From Sulfuriferula multivorans (lineage in GTDB: Bacteria; Pseudomonadota; Gammaproteobacteria; Burkholderiales; Thiobacillaceae), in NCBI GenBank assembly GCA_010365175.1, contig JAAFGW010000184.1, positions 1-6,160 on the forward strand: 6,160 nt of DNA. The letters are read 5' to 3'. Below the pieces are notes generated by a model that ran no database searches, was not told the DNA's origin, and saw only the letters and a list, made by a program, of their open reading frames with translations. Within the stretch, counting starts at the first letter, position 1. Each line of letters begins with the position of its first letter. Position numbers and translations under genes: made by a program. Below, one piece after another: positions 1-5,313 of this stretch.

Positions 1-1
1 G

Positions 2-139
2 TTGACCGGCTTGATACAGTTTGTTCCAGTGTTGAATTTATTCGGCCCGGTGATTGCTGCGCTCGCATTTATCCACTATGGCCTCGCACGTCTGAATCAA
101 CAACGACGCCTTAACGATCCGAAGCAAACCGCAGCCTGA
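2..139 (+). CDS. C-terminal end of an EI24/CysZ-like membrane protein (partial)
   Basis: An open frame enters from the left edge (first full codon at 2) and gives 45 residues before TGA at 137-139. The visible part reads FVPVLNLFGPVIAALAFIHY, a hydrophobic helix, followed by a polar tail rich in Q, R and N (GLARLNQQRRLNDPKQ). The 'P-V-L-N-L...P-V-x-A-A-L-A-F-x-H-Y' pattern is what I recall at the C-terminus of EI24-domain (CysZ-like) inner-membrane proteins. The family call is therefore recognition from a short stretch and not proof. The last 29 bp overlap the 3' end of the convergent peptidase gene, and no terminator hairpin is visible between them. It is probably a resident chromosomal gene outside the integron, marking the non-cassette side of the platform. 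Confidence 0.6.
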   Translation: MTGLIQFVPVLNLFGPVIAALAFIHYGLARLNQQRRLNDPKQTAA

Positions 140-911
140 ACCCTTCATCGAGGTTGATCTCCTGAGCGGTCTGCGCCCCAATAACACACCGCTCCAGACT
201 GGATGGCATCACCGCACGCCCATTCACCGCCAGATAGCGGCCCGCCATGATTTCCGCTTCGGTACGCGGCACGGATTGTGGCGATCCGGAATCAGCATAA
301 CCTTGCGGATAAATCGGTTTCCCCTCGGCATCATATTTGTCGGTCGCACCCAGCGTATGCAATAACTCGTGTGCAATCACAATGTTGTTCTGGTCAGTCT
401 GTTCGGGGTCGGCATAAGCATGCACCACACCGATCAACCCTTTTTGCAAGCCCAGCGAATGTTGTAGCGCAATGCCGTCCTGTGGCGCGTGATACAACAC
501 ATATAGCTTGATCCTGCCAAGCTGCGGAAGCAGCTGACCAGACTGTTGATACACCCACCAGCGCAGCTTCAAACTCCAGAGTATGGTTTTCAGCACACTG
601 CCATCGAGTGGGGGTGCAGGCGGATGGGCTTTCAGTTCGGGCTTTAATGTCACCTCCATGGCAGGGGAAAATTTCATGCCATATCGCGTCGTCTCACGTT
701 CGATAAAGGCGTTGATGGCAGAAAAGTCATCCACTTGCAACGCACGTATCGTCTCGCTCGCAAGCGCTGATCCATCCCCATTGATCGGAATCACGTCCAC
801 CGCTAACGGCACCCGCCAGCCGCGTGCCTTGCTCTGCTCAAGCCAGGTCAGTCCCAGCGCGGCGGCCAGAAGGCCTAGAAGGATCAAAATCCGAAATCGT
901 CGAAAAGTCAT
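111..911 (-). CDS. Membrane-anchored metzincin-like zinc metallopeptidase (putative)
   Basis: The 266-residue protein begins with basic residues and a hydrophobic helix (about residues 8-23, ILILLGLLAAALGLTW), so it is probably anchored in the inner membrane or exported, with the rest in the periplasm. Residues 181-191 read HELLHTLGATD, which fits the metzincin zinc signature HExxHxxGxx(H/D). H181 and H185 would be zinc ligands, E182 the general base and D191 the third ligand, as in snapalysin-type enzymes. A methionine in AEIMAG (M222) lies about 30 residues further on and could be the Met-turn. The family and substrate are not recognised, and no propeptide is evident. The start at 911 precedes the membrane helix directly; its Shine-Dalgarno is weak. 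The gene lies 37 bp downstream of intI on the same strand, so read-through transcription is possible. Its 3' end overlaps the convergent gene on the plus strand. Confidence 0.75.
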   Translation of the reverse strand: MTFRRFRILILLGLLAAALGLTWLEQSKARGWRVPLAVDVIPINGDGSALASETIRALQVDDFSAINAFIERETTRYGMKFSPAMEVTLKPELKAHPPAPPLDGSVLKTILWSLKLRWWVYQQSGQLLPQLGRIKLYVLYHAPQDGIALQHSLGLQKGLIGVVHAYADPEQTDQNNIVIAHELLHTLGATDKYDAEGKPIYPQGYADSGSPQSVPRTEAEIMAGRYLAVNGRAVMPSSLERCVIGAQTAQEINLDEGFRLRFASDR

Positions 912-948
912 AGGCTGGAAACAAATAGGGTGCTAAAAGATTTTTACT

Positions 949-1941
949 TCACCTATCCAGCGGACTCACCACCCCGCGCCCGCCCCGATTCAGCACATGC
1001 GTGTAAATCATCGTCGTCTGTACATCCTTGTGGCCGAGCAGTTCCTGCACCGTACGGATATCGTAGCCGGACTGCAGCAAGTGCGTCGCGAACGAATGTC
1101 GCAGCGTATGCGGGGTCGCCGGTTTGTTTAAATTGGCGTCGCGCGCCGCCTGACGCACCGCCCGCTGCACCGCCTGGTCGCTCACATGATGCCTGCGCTC
1201 AACATCGCTGCGCGGATCGATCGATCGTTTTGTAGCGGGGAACACATATTGCCAATGCCATTCGCGCCCCGCCGCCGGATACTTGCGGGCTAAAGCAAAA
1301 GGCAGATACACATCGCCAAATCCCGCCTCCAAATCCCGCTCGTGCAAACCCTTCACCCGTGCCAGATGCTGTTGCAGCGGCTCGATCAGACTTTGCGGCA
1401 GCATCGTTACCCGGTCCTTATTCCCCTTGCCTTCGCGCACGATCAGTTCACGCCGCTCGAAATCGACATCTTTCACCCGCAACCGCACCCCTTCCATCAC
1501 CCGCATCCCGGATCCGTACAACAGGCGAGCAATCAAACCGGAAGTGCCCGTAACCCGCTCCAGCAAGTGTAGCGTTTCCTGCACGGTCAACACCACCGGC
1601 AAGCGCTTGCCGGCCTTCGCCGTGGCTACCTCACCCAACCACGGCAAGTCAATAGAAAGTACATCCCGATATAAAAACAACAACGCGCTTTTCGCCTGAT
1701 TCTGCGTTGAAGCGGAAACCTTGCCGGCTACAGCAAGATGCGTGAGAAATTGCTCTACCTCACCCGCGCCCATATTCTTGGGATGACGCTTTTTATGGAA
1801 CAAAACAAACCGCTTTACCCAATCGGTATACGCCTGTTCAGTGCGAATGCTATAGTGCTTCAGCCGTATTTTGTCCCGGACCTGATTCAGTAAACGCGGG
1901 GCATCCGGGGCAGCTTGGGAAGGTGTAGGCAATGGACGCAT
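949..1941 (-). CDS. intI: Integron integrase IntI (tyrosine recombinase)
   Basis: This 330-residue site-specific tyrosine recombinase inserts circular gene cassettes at attI and excises them at attC hairpins. The N-terminal SAM-like core-binding domain covers about residues 15-100 (VRDKIRLKHYSIRTEQAYTD) and the catalytic domain the remainder. The active-site set appears complete: R147 (GSGMRVME), K172 (GKGNKDR), H278 and R281 (PHTLRHSF), H304 (LLGHKDV) and nucleophile Y313 (TMIYTHV). Each is one residue beyond the IntI1 numbering I recall. The insertion that separates IntI from XerC/D is present at about residues 214-256 (ALARKYPAAGREWHWQYVF, DPRSDVERRHH). The end, GGRGVVSPLDR, is typical of IntI. 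The ATG at 1941 has AGGA (plus strand 1949-1952) seven bases upstream. It is divergent from the cassettes, the usual proteobacterial arrangement. No frameshift or stop is present, so it is probably active. Confidence 0.97.
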   Translation of the reverse strand: MRPLPTPSQAAPDAPRLLNQVRDKIRLKHYSIRTEQAYTDWVKRFVLFHKKRHPKNMGAGEVEQFLTHLAVAGKVSASTQNQAKSALLFLYRDVLSIDLPWLGEVATAKAGKRLPVVLTVQETLHLLERVTGTSGLIARLLYGSGMRVMEGVRLRVKDVDFERRELIVREGKGNKDRVTMLPQSLIEPLQQHLARVKGLHERDLEAGFGDVYLPFALARKYPAAGREWHWQYVFPATKRSIDPRSDVERRHHVSDQAVQRAVRQAARDANLNKPATPHTLRHSFATHLLQSGYDIRTVQELLGHKDVQTTMIYTHVLNRGGRGVVSPLDR

Positions 1942-1980
1942 TTAATATTCCTGATAGGACGGAAAATAATATTGTTGTCA

Positions 1981-2009
1981 TTGATAGTAAAAGAATATAT
2001 CTTTATACG
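1981..2009 (+). promoter_or_regulatory. Candidate cassette promoter Pc
   Basis: TTGATA (1981-1986) and TATACG (2004-2009) are separated by 17 bases and resemble a sigma-70 promoter (5/6 and 4/6 matches). An overlapping alternative is TTGTCA (1975-1980) with TATCTT (1998-2003), also at 17 bases. Either would start transcription shortly before attI and read the forward cassettes from C1 onward. Promoters cannot be proven by eye in such AT-rich DNA. Confidence 0.4.
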
Positions 2010-2014
2010 CACGT

Positions 2015-2040
2015 ATTATACGTCAGCATGACGCATTATA
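2015..2040 (-). promoter_or_regulatory. Candidate intI promoter region (two TATAAT boxes)
   Basis: ATTATA occurs at 2015-2020 and 2035-2040, which gives two perfect TATAAT -10 hexamers on the minus strand, pointing toward intI. Neither has a convincing TTGACA-like -35 at 16-18 bases. No LexA box of the CTGT-N8-ACAG type is visible nearby, so SOS control, known for many integrons, is not supported here. Confidence 0.3.
2021..2033. promoter_or_regulatory. Small dyad CGTCA-GCA-TGACG (possible operator)
   Basis: CGTCA (2021-2025) and TGACG (2029-2033) form a perfect five-base inverted repeat around GCA. It lies between the two minus-strand TATAAT hexamers, a place where a bound protein would cover intI transcription. 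It may be an operator or an integrase contact site; this is inferred from position only. Confidence 0.35.
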
Positions 2041-2049
2041 TTCCGTCTT

Positions 2050-2074
2050 TTAGGATGGACACTTAACGTTAGGC
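2050..2074 (+). other. attI primary recombination site
   Basis: The core GTTAGGC at 2068-2074 fits the GTTRRRY simple-site consensus, and cutting is expected between G2068 and T2069. It is the first such core upstream of C1, lies 127 bp from the intI start, and is not preceded by an attC-type inverted partner, which is what distinguishes attI from attC. The outer limit of attI (integrase-binding repeats further left) cannot be placed; 2050 is a nominal left edge. Confidence 0.8.
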
Positions 2075-2093
2075 CAGCTCAGGAAACTTTAAA

Positions 2094-2312
2094 ATGCCAT
2101 ATGTAAATATTCAAATCACGCAGGGCGCTACACGTGAGCAAAAGGCACAGTTGGTTAAGGACGTGACAGACTCCCTTGTTCGAGTGCTTGGAAAAAAACC
2201 CGAAAACACTCACATAGTCATCCAAGAGATTGCAGAAGAAGACTGGGGCTTCTCGGGGTTGCTAACTGACGACTGGAAAAAGCAACAGGCAAAAGAAAGC
2301 AATGGCGCTTAG
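2094..2312 (+). CDS. 4-oxalocrotonate tautomerase-family protein (cassette C1)
   Basis: This is a 72-residue protein with the tautomerase-superfamily signature of proline right after the initiator methionine (MPYVNIQIT). In this family the exposed N-terminal Pro acts as the base in keto-enol tautomerisation, usually in hexamers. Against Pseudomonas 4-oxalocrotonate tautomerase as I recall it, the mature chain aligns without gaps over about 60 residues: G10, EQK at 14-16 and G51 are shared. However, the substrate-binding Arg11 and Arg39 are replaced by Ala11 and His39, and Phe50 by Trp50. The fold call is firm, but activity on 4-oxalocrotonate is doubtful. AGGA (2081-2084) stands nine bases before the ATG. 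As first cassette it lies nearest the presumed promoter and should be the best expressed. No partner pathway gene is present. Confidence 0.85.
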   Translation: MPYVNIQITQGATREQKAQLVKDVTDSLVRVLGKKPENTHIVIQEIAEEDWGFSGLLTDDWKKQQAKESNGA

Positions 2313-2333
2313 GGTCAATAGTCATAGCATAGG

Positions 2334-2396
2334 GCCTAACCCTGCGCTCAAGCGGGACGCGCCAAAAGCGGCGCGCCCCTTACCTCTACGTTAGGC
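2334..2396 (+). other. attC site of cassette C1 (63 bp)
   Basis: R'' GCCTAAC (2334-2340) pairs with R' GTTAGGC (2390-2396), and the crossover is 2390/2391. The inner hairpin arms GGGACGCGCC and GGCGCGCCCC surround AAAAGC and leave one unpaired A, consistent with an extrahelical base that marks strand choice. The R'' mirrors the first bases of C1. Confidence 0.95.
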
Positions 2397-2420
2397 ATCA
2401 AATCACAGAAAGGTAATCGC

Positions 2421-2870
2421 ATGTGGAAAGTCGAAGAAGAGTTTTCAATTCACCTTGGCGGTAATACCTATATCAACACGCCAAATCTCATTGTCTATCA
2501 GGGAACGTCAATTTTCCAAGTCCGTCGCGAAGAAGACGATGGCACACTCGGTATTGACTTCGATGTTTTCGATTCGAAAGGTCAACGAATAGCAACTTTC
2601 AAAAAGGGTATTGTTGTTCAAGGTGACGAAGCAAACTACAAGATTGAAACAGGTCACGAAACCTATTCAGTTACTGAGCGTTCTTCGGGAAGGCTTATTG
2701 CTCGAGTTCAGCGCCGAGGTGTTCAAGGAGCTGAACTCGATGTTCAGGTACATATGTATTTGCCGAATGGTTTTCTCTTGGATGCTGGGCCGCAATCAAC
2801 AAATCTAGGCGGAATAACCATGACTGGTAGTGTAATAAAAAATTGTGGTGCTGGCATTGTAATTGGCTAA
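2421..2870 (+). CDS. Hypothetical cassette protein, beta-rich, glycine-rich tail (cassette C2)
   Basis: I do not recognise this 149-residue protein. There is no signal peptide or membrane helix. The middle (about residues 22-108) alternates polar and hydrophobic residues as in beta strands, with turns such as FDSKGQRIATFKKG, ERSSGRLIARV and GDEANYKIETG. The C-terminal third (about 120-149) is rich in Gly, Ile and Asn (TNLGGITMTGSVIKNCGAGI) and could form a beta-helix-like or capping segment. The repeated 'D-x-x-G-x-x-I/L-A' turns faintly recall LURP-one/tubby-like sheets, but I would not assign that family. The start is supported by AGAAAGG (2407-2413) seven bases before the ATG and by its position just after attC1. 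The TAA ends three bases before the attC R'' box, so the gene fills its cassette. Confidence 0.85.
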   Translation: MWKVEEEFSIHLGGNTYINTPNLIVYQGTSIFQVRREEDDGTLGIDFDVFDSKGQRIATFKKGIVVQGDEANYKIETGHETYSVTERSSGRLIARVQRRGVQGAELDVQVHMYLPNGFLLDAGPQSTNLGGITMTGSVIKNCGAGIVIG

Positions 2871-2873
2871 AAG

Positions 2874-2936
2874 GCCTAACCCTGCATTCGAGCGGGACGC
2901 CGCAAAAGCGCGGCGCCCCTCAATTTTACGTTAGGC
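2874..2936 (+). other. attC site of cassette C2 (63 bp)
   Basis: R'' GCCTAAC (2874-2880) and R' GTTAGGC (2930-2936) are complementary; the crossover is 2930/2931. The central arms GGGACGCCGC and GCGGCGCCCC flank AAAAGC with one unpaired A. It belongs to the same subfamily as attC1, attC3 and attC5. Confidence 0.95.
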
Positions 2937-2947
2937 CGATCCAGAGC

Positions 2948-3604
2948 ATGCGCTTACCTTACATCTTCATTTCGGGGCTTGCTGCGTTCGCACTTTTAGT
3001 TCCTTCGGGTACTTCGTTCGCGCAGATTTTCTTTAAGAGCTCTGCCTTATCGGCTTCGGTCATCGACGCTGATACTAGCGAACCCGTTTCAGGCGCAGTA
3101 GTGGTTGCACTCTGGAATCTTGAGAAACCTCGTTTCTTGCATGGCCACGATTACGAGGTCCTAAAGAAAATTGAAACCTTAACAGACCAGAGCGGCAGAT
3201 TTAGTTTGGAGGCGTGGGGACCCAAGTTTGTATGGCCGTCATGGAGAATGGACGGTGGTTCCCCGTATGTGTATATCTTGAAGAGCGGGTATCAGTTTGA
3301 AATTATAGGGAACTACTCAGATGACTTTGCTCGTTTGGGGTGCCCTGGCTCGCAGTTTGCCAAAATGACACGCGGCATTCCAACACACACGAATTCTCTT
3401 GTCGTCGTATCGGGGAACACGTGCCAAATAATTCTAAAACGGCCTACTGAAGCGCCCGAAGAATACGCGTCCAGATTGTCAATGATTCGCCGTGACCTTT
3501 GCGATTCCAGAGATGAGGCACAATGCGGGAATGCTCTTATTGAATATTTTGCAGCTGAAAAACAAAGACTTCTCAAGTTAGGGGCAAAGCGTGCCGATTG
3601 GTAG
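2948..3604 (+). CDS. Secreted protein with carboxypeptidase-regulatory-like (Ig-like) domain (cassette C3)
   Basis: The 218-residue product starts with a Sec signal peptide: MRLPY, a hydrophobic core (about residues 6-19) and a likely cut after GTSFA at residue 25. Residues about 36-88 (ASVIDADTSEPVSGAVVVAL, then TLTDQSGRFSLEA) match the pattern of carboxypeptidase-regulatory-like or similar Ig-like beta-sandwich modules, which act in binding and not in catalysis. The rest contains four cysteines (132, 159, 185, 193), possible periplasmic disulfides, and a helical C-terminus (EYFAAEKQRLLKLG). Function and partner are unknown. The same frame is open upstream to 2843, but that part crosses attC2, so the ATG at 2948, directly before the signal peptide, is chosen. 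There is no clear Shine-Dalgarno ahead of it, so translation may be weak or coupled to read-through from C2. Confidence 0.8.
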   Translation: MRLPYIFISGLAAFALLVPSGTSFAQIFFKSSALSASVIDADTSEPVSGAVVVALWNLEKPRFLHGHDYEVLKKIETLTDQSGRFSLEAWGPKFVWPSWRMDGGSPYVYILKSGYQFEIIGNYSDDFARLGCPGSQFAKMTRGIPTHTNSLVVVSGNTCQIILKRPTEAPEEYASRLSMIRRDLCDSRDEAQCGNALIEYFAAEKQRLLKLGAKRADW

Positions 3605-3612
3605 CTTAAGCA

Positions 3613-3679
3613 CCCTAACTACACAATCGAGCGGGACGCGCGCAAAAGCGGCGCACGCCCCTCATTGTAAACGTTGGGC
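3613..3679 (+). other. attC site of cassette C3 (67 bp)
   Basis: R' is GTTGGGC (3673-3679) with crossover 3673/3674. R'' reads CCCTAAC (3613-3619); the cassette's own first bases predict GCCTAAC, so one position differs. The central stem GGGACGCGCGC/GCGCACGCCCC around AAAAGC has two non-paired positions. It is the least regular attC in the array. Confidence 0.88.
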
Positions 3680-3697
3680 CTTGCTATAGGAGCACTC

Positions 3698-3961
3698 ATG
3701 GACAATCGTCCCGCAGTAAAAGAAGGTGAATGGATCGCGGTCGGTAAGCCACAATCCGGTAATGCCGTGAGCGGATTAGTCATGGGCGTGTACTCCGATT
3801 ACATCGACGTTGGCTACTACCAAAATCGCGCTAAGGCCATAAAAGAAGAGGTCGTTTGGGTTGATGGTCATTGGGAGTTCAAGTACTCCGGGCCAAACGG
3901 TTCGTATCTTCGTGGTTTAGAAGAGGCGGCTGTAAAACGGGGGCCACCACCGAGGCCATAG
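3698..3961 (+). CDS. Hypothetical 87-residue cassette protein (cassette C4)
   Basis: This is a small soluble protein with no signal peptide or membrane segment. Residues about 11-75 (GEWIAVG, GLVMGVYSDYIDVGYY, VVWVDGHWEFKYSGPNGSYL) suggest a compact beta barrel with aromatic-rich strands. The C-terminal end is basic and proline-rich (VKRGPPPRP). I recognise no family; similar small unknown proteins are common in integron cassettes. The frame is open from 3674, but the ATG at 3698 is preferred because TAGGAG (3687-3692) stands five bases upstream and the earlier codons lie at the cassette junction. The TAG at 3959-3961 is followed by about 160 bp before attC4, unusually long for this array. 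That part carries an antisense frame overlapping the last 83 bp of this gene. Confidence 0.75.
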   Translation: MDNRPAVKEGEWIAVGKPQSGNAVSGLVMGVYSDYIDVGYYQNRAKAIKEEVVWVDGHWEFKYSGPNGSYLRGLEEAAVKRGPPPRP

Positions 3962-4085
3962 GATGTTCAACACCAAGCACCGGAACCGCCCAGGAAAGCG
4001 ACGCATCAATGTGCCGCATGGCTTCGCCGATATTTCCGGCAAGCAAACAGTTTTTTGCCAGTGCGGCACAGTTTAGCATTCTCAT
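3879..4085 (-). CDS. Candidate antisense ORF with TPR-like motif (cassette C4, uncertain)
   Basis: On the minus strand a frame of 68 codons starts at ATG 4085 and stops at 3879-3881. It stays open further upstream through attC4 to an ATG at 4211, but that portion is attC translation and not a plausible gene start. The segment CAALAKNCLLAGNIGEAM followed by RHIDASLSWAVP fits the helix-turn-helix spacing of a TPR repeat (small residue, then G, EA, I, AL/SL, P), better than the other frames here. Its tail overlaps the end of the forward gene. AGGAGG lies 20 bases before the ATG, too far to be its ribosome-binding site. It could be a remnant of a reverse-oriented gene, or chance. Confidence 0.3.
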   Translation of the reverse strand: MRMLNCAALAKNCLLAGNIGEAMRHIDASLSWAVPVLGVEHPMASVVAPVLQPPLLNHEDTNRLARST

Positions 4086-4123
4086 GGCGCAATCAATGCG
4101 CTCTTCCTCCTGCCGACCGCCAG

Positions 4124-4203
4124 GCCCAACCCGGCGCTCAACCTCGCTACACTTCGTTCCGCTGGACGGCGCTGAAGCGCCGCCGGTTAGCTCTACGTTA
4201 GAG
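4124..4203 (+). other. attC site of cassette C4 (80 bp, second subfamily)
   Basis: R'' GCCCAAC (4124-4130) mirrors the first bases of C4 (TTGGGC), and R' is GTTAGAG (4197-4203) with crossover 4197/4198. The interior differs from attC1-3 and attC5: CCGGCGCTCAACCTCGCT on the left, then a GGCGC-TGAA-GCGCC hairpin and CCGGTTAGCT on the right. It is nearly the same as attC7. Confidence 0.92.
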
Positions 4204-4204
4204 G
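4201..4204 (+). promoter_or_regulatory. Ribosome-binding site formed by the cassette's own start
   Basis: GAGG at 4201-4204 is five bases before the ATG at 4210. It lies inside the R' box and the first bases of C5 (GTTAGAGG), so the recombination site also serves as Shine-Dalgarno. It fixes the start of the VOC gene. Confidence 0.6.
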
Positions 4205-4209
4205 TTTTC

Positions 4210-4530
4210 ATGCGCGTACTGCACTTGGCTCTTGCCGTATCAAATATTGAACAATCCGTTGCAGATTATTCTGCCCGCTTGGGAGTTATGCCAGCCGTCG
4301 TTGTTCCAGGAGAGTATGCGTTGTGGCGAACCGAGACGCTGAATCTATCCATCAGAAAAACCAGCGAGCCTTCTGGAACCATGCGCCACCTTGGCTGGGA
4401 AGATTCAGAGGCCGCAAAGTTTTCAGCTGAAACTGACTGCAATGGTATTACGTGGGAGAAATTTTCAGCATCACATCAAGCCCAAGAAATAAATGAGATT
4501 TGGCCCAGTGCAAATTACCAGCCGAGCTAA
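4210..4530 (+). CDS. VOC (glyoxalase/bleomycin-resistance fold) family protein (cassette C5)
   Basis: The 106-residue protein begins RVLHLALAVSNIEQSVADY and continues SARLG, the classic first beta-alpha unit of the vicinal-oxygen-chelate superfamily. H5 is in the usual place of the first metal ligand, and H60 (TMRHLGWE) may be the second. The end (EINEIWPSANYQ) has acidic residues that could complete a site. One VOC domain is about 110-130 residues, so this is a single short domain that would work as a dimer. VOC members include glyoxalases, dioxygenases, epimerases and antibiotic-binding or thiol-transferase proteins, and the sequence does not say which. The same frame is open from 3871, but that part belongs to C4 and attC4. 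The stop is two bases before the attC R'' box. Confidence 0.85.
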   Translation: MRVLHLALAVSNIEQSVADYSARLGVMPAVVVPGEYALWRTETLNLSIRKTSEPSGTMRHLGWEDSEAAKFSAETDCNGITWEKFSASHQAQEINEIWPSANYQPS

Positions 4531-4532
4531 AC

Positions 4533-4596
4533 CTCTAACCCTGCATTCGAGCGGGACTGCGCAAAAGCGCGCAGCCCCTCAATTTGAACGTTAGCC
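4533..4596 (+). other. attC site of cassette C5 (64 bp)
   Basis: R'' CTCTAAC (4533-4539) is the exact mirror of the first bases of C5, and the match extends to 11 bases (AAACCTCTAAC). R' is GTTAGCC (4590-4596) with crossover 4590/4591. The stem GGGACTGCGC/GCGCGCAGCCCC surrounds AAAAGC, as in attC1-3. Confidence 0.95.
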
Positions 4597-4617
4597 CCCA
4601 ACTCTTTGGAGTTCACT

Positions 4618-5313
4618 ATGCACGTCCACGTTCTACAGCACGTTCCATTCGAGGGCCTTGGCAGTATCGAGGCATGGTTGTCGCACCGAGGAGCCCGCGT
4701 CACCTATACGCGGTTCTTCGAGCCCGCCAAATTGCCCGCGCTGACCGACATCAACTTTATCATTGCTCTGGGCGGCCCAATGAGTGTGAACGATGAAGAG
4801 CAACTCCCATGGCTGCGGGAAGAGAAGCGCTTCGTCGCTGAAGCGGTTGCAAGCAACAAAGCCGTGCTTGGTATCTGCCTCGGTGCCCAGCTTATTGCAA
4901 GCGCGCTGGGGTCGCGGGTCTACCCTGGCTCAGAAAAGGAGATTGGTTGGTTCCCCGTCTTCGCCGAACCGGCCCTGTCCAATACCTTCGTCTTCCCGGC
5001 AAGCACCGAAGTATTCCATTGGCACGGAGAGACATTCGACCTTCCGGCCGGTGCAGTTCATCTGGCGAGTAGCGCTGCCTGTCGCAATCAGGCGTTCCAG
5101 ATTGGGGCGCGGGTTATCGGATTGCAGTTTCACCTTGAGACAACCCCCAAGAGTGCAGAAGCGATAATCAACAACTGCGCTAACGAGTTGCTTCCGCAGC
5201 AGCGCTACATTCAGACGGAACCGGCGCTACGAGCCGTACCAGTGGCCAACTATGCAGGAATAAACATGTTGATGACGAATGTCCTTGAGTATCTTGTCCG
5301 TGATGGGGGCTAA
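4618..5313 (+). CDS. Class I glutamine amidotransferase domain protein (cassette C6)
   Basis: The 231-residue cytoplasmic protein has the full triad of class I (GMP-synthase-like) glutaminases: nucleophile C87 in LGICLGAQLIA, and H172 and E174 in LQFHLET. The oxyanion strand IIALGGPMSVND lies at residues 48-59, and VFHWHGETFDLP at 132-143 is typical of this branch. These domains hydrolyse glutamine to supply ammonia, or act on gamma-glutamyl compounds. As a stand-alone protein with no synthetase partner here, it resembles GMP synthase-like amidotransferases of unclear substrate. GGAG (4608-4611) stands six bases before ATG 4618, favouring this start over the in-frame TTG at 4606. The TAA stop (5311-5313) lies inside the R'' box of its attC, so the site ends the gene. 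Confidence 0.92.
   Translation: MHVHVLQHVPFEGLGSIEAWLSHRGARVTYTRFFEPAKLPALTDINFIIALGGPMSVNDEEQLPWLREEKRFVAEAVASNKAVLGICLGAQLIASALGSRVYPGSEKEIGWFPVFAEPALSNTFVFPASTEVFHWHGETFDLPAGAVHLASSAACRNQAFQIGARVIGLQFHLETTPKSAEAIINNCANELLPQQRYIQTEPALRAVPVANYAGINMLMTNVLEYLVRDGG

Larger units (their letters stand above)
1956..2049. repeat. Imperfect 15-bp inverted repeat flanking the intI/attI promoter region
   Basis: AGGACGGAAAATAAT at 1956-1970 and ATTATATTCCGTCTT at 2035-2049 are reverse complements at 13 of 15 positions, with 64 bases between them. One arm lies beside the intI ribosome-binding site and the other about 20 bp from the attI core. The arms could be a regulator or integrase binding pair, or a relic of a duplication; nothing in the sequence decides this. 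Confidence 0.5.

Noticed and set aside
583..936. Plus-strand open frame opposite the peptidase gene
   Set aside because: It is antisense to a gene with a recognised zinc motif; low-complexity Arg/Ser/Ala composition and no ribosome-binding site.
1283..1699. Several plus-strand frames opposite intI
   Set aside because: They are shadows of the integrase gene, rich in Arg, Ser and Pro, with no protein pattern.
1942..2068. LexA (SOS) box ahead of intI
   Set aside because: I looked for CTGT-N8-ACAG or a close form on both strands and saw none.
2843..2947. N-terminal extension of the C3 protein by 35 residues
   Set aside because: It is translation across attC2 and the crossover at 2930/2931; the residues have no protein-like pattern, and the signal peptide begins at 2948.
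3871..4209. Long upstream extension of the VOC frame
   Set aside because: It runs through the end of the C4 gene in another frame and through attC4; the domain begins at 4210 with its own GAGG site.
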